A stretch of DNA of 5,322 nt from an uncultured Oscillospiraceae bacterium (lineage in GTDB: Bacteria; Bacillota; Clostridia; Oscillospirales; Acutalibacteraceae): positions 1 to 5,322 of the forward strand of contig USAR01000120.1 of assembly GCA_900552605.1 (NCBI GenBank), given 5' to 3'. The position numbers and the translations under genes were made by a program. Shown one piece after another: positions 4,486-5,322 of this stretch; within the stretch, counting starts at the first letter, position 1; each line of letters opens with the position of its first letter. The notes beneath the pieces are model-generated. The model ran no database searches and had not been told where the DNA came from. It saw only the letters and a list, made by a program, of their open reading frames with translations.

Positions 4486-5322
4486 TTATATTCTGTATCT
4501 GCCGCAAAGCAGCAGATCATTTTTGAGACCCAATCTTTTTTCTTCAAAGCCTATGCTGCCTATTATAAACAGATAAAACATACCTGTTTGTATCCAAAAA
4601 AAGGTGATATCGGTAAAGCAATGCGCAAAAACCGCACAGCTAACCGCTATTATAACAGCGGCAGGCTCGCTGTTTGTATCGTGCAGATAAACTCTTACAA
4701 CAAGCCTTAAAACAAAGCAAATCAATAAAAGAAGAATCATAGTTCCGAATATTCCGAAATTAAGCAGACTGTCAAGCGCAAGGTTGTGACCGTGCACGGT
4801 TTCATAGCTGCCCTCATAAAGTCCGTGAATCTCGGCGTATGACATAAAGCCCTTGCCGAAAAACGGATGACCTGAAAGCTCACGCAATGCAACGCCCCAG
4901 ATGCGCACACGGTATCCCGTGGCATCGCCCGATTCTGATAACCTCGGCAAAAGCTCTGGTATTCCTGTTATCAGCAAAATACCCACAGAGCCGACTATTA
5001 CCATAAGTGAAAAAAGGCGATAGTGCTTTGAAAAAAGCAGATATACAGCAACGCCGACAACCACCTCTATAACCGCAAAGAGACTTGCGGAAAGATATAT
5101 GCCGAGCAGTGCGAAAAAGGCGGAAACAAAATAAAACGGCGCTTTGCCTTTGCGTTTTATAACCTGCCGTGCACAAAGTATTATCGCCGCAGCAAGCAGC
5201 GCGCCAAAATAGTTTGCATTTGCAAAATAGGAAGCGCAGCGGTAAACCTTGCCGTTATCGGAGGTTGCGGTAAGCGCTTCGCAAACAGCGTAAAGTGTTG
5301 CGGGAATAACCATTGCACAAAC
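4486..5322 (-). CDS. O-antigen ligase/polymerase-like membrane protein, N-terminus beyond the window
   Basis: The frame is open to the right edge. The ATG at 5313 is only an internal Met, because the codons before it (V-C-A) continue the protein. About 278 residues are visible, roughly the C-terminal two thirds. The segment has several membrane spans and a long outer loop carrying Y-R-V-R-I-W-G-V-A-L-R-E, then H-P-F-F-G-K-G-F, and H-G-H-N-L-A-L-D with a following G-I-F-G. This is the R-x-x-x-W plus H-x-H-N pattern of the O-antigen ligase/Wzy_C superfamily (PF04932). Upstream, the F-A-N-A-N-Y-F-G motif also fits. Such proteins join or polymerise surface glycans on undecaprenyl carriers at the outer face of the membrane. 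In a Gram-positive host a teichuronic/exopolysaccharide polymerase is as likely as a ligase. Glycan and partner genes are not visible. Confidence 0.82.
   Translation of the reverse strand, partial: VCAMVIPATLYAVCEALTATSDNGKVYRCASYFANANYFGALLAAAIILCARQVIKRKGKAPFYFVSAFFALLGIYLSASLFAVIEVVVGVAVYLLFSKHYRLFSLMVIVGSVGILLITGIPELLPRLSESGDATGYRVRIWGVALRELSGHPFFGKGFMSYAEIHGLYEGSYETVHGHNLALDSLLNFGIFGTMILLLLICFVLRLVVRVYLHDTNSEPAAVIIAVSCAVFAHCFTDITFFWIQTGMFYLFIIGSIGFEEKRLGLKNDLLLCGRYRI

Overview
The window looks like chromosome from a spore-forming member of the Firmicutes, most likely a Clostridia/Oscillospirales-type gut organism. This rests on the sporulation and germination genes (spoVAC, the start of spoVAD, gerQ, cwlJ), the strong Shine-Dalgarno sites, the moderate GC content, and a spoVAC that is not directly preceded by spoVAA/spoVAB. 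No species can be named. Every gene I can support is on the minus strand, so transcription runs from high to low coordinates.

Layout in transcription order: (1) 5322-2793 is a likely three-gene operon. It holds the C-terminal part of an O-antigen-ligase/polymerase-like membrane protein (cut by the right edge), a secreted FKBP/trigger-factor-like lipoprotein, and a cytidylate-kinase-like protein. It ends in an intrinsic terminator at 2793-2838. (2) 2792-1391 is a two-gene operon, cwlJ then gerQ, encoding a spore cortex-lytic enzyme and the coat protein that holds CwlJ in the spore. It ends in a strong terminator at 1391-1441. (3) 1390-1047 holds no convincing gene. (4) 1046-600 is spoVAC, part of the SpoVA dipicolinic-acid channel. 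(5) 599-270 is non-coding but highly structured. A 34-36-nt imperfect inverted repeat encloses three tightly packed hairpins, giving a predicted four-way-junction fold at 367-539. (6) 269-1 starts as spoVAD with a good ribosome binding site. At about 143-165 it switches in frame to what looks like the start of an AI-2E-family membrane transporter, with GC near 71%.

Functionally, cwlJ, gerQ and spoVA act in spore maturation and germination: CwlJ/GerQ degrade the cortex, and SpoVA moves dipicolinic acid. In Bacillus these two sets are made in different compartments (mother cell and forespore), which fits the terminator between them. The upstream operon belongs to the cell envelope or exported-protein folding and shows no direct link to spores.

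The two points most worth a second look are the cloverleaf-like element between spoVAC and spoVAD, and the abrupt spoVAD/high-GC junction at the left edge. The junction is more likely an assembly chimera than a real gene fusion.
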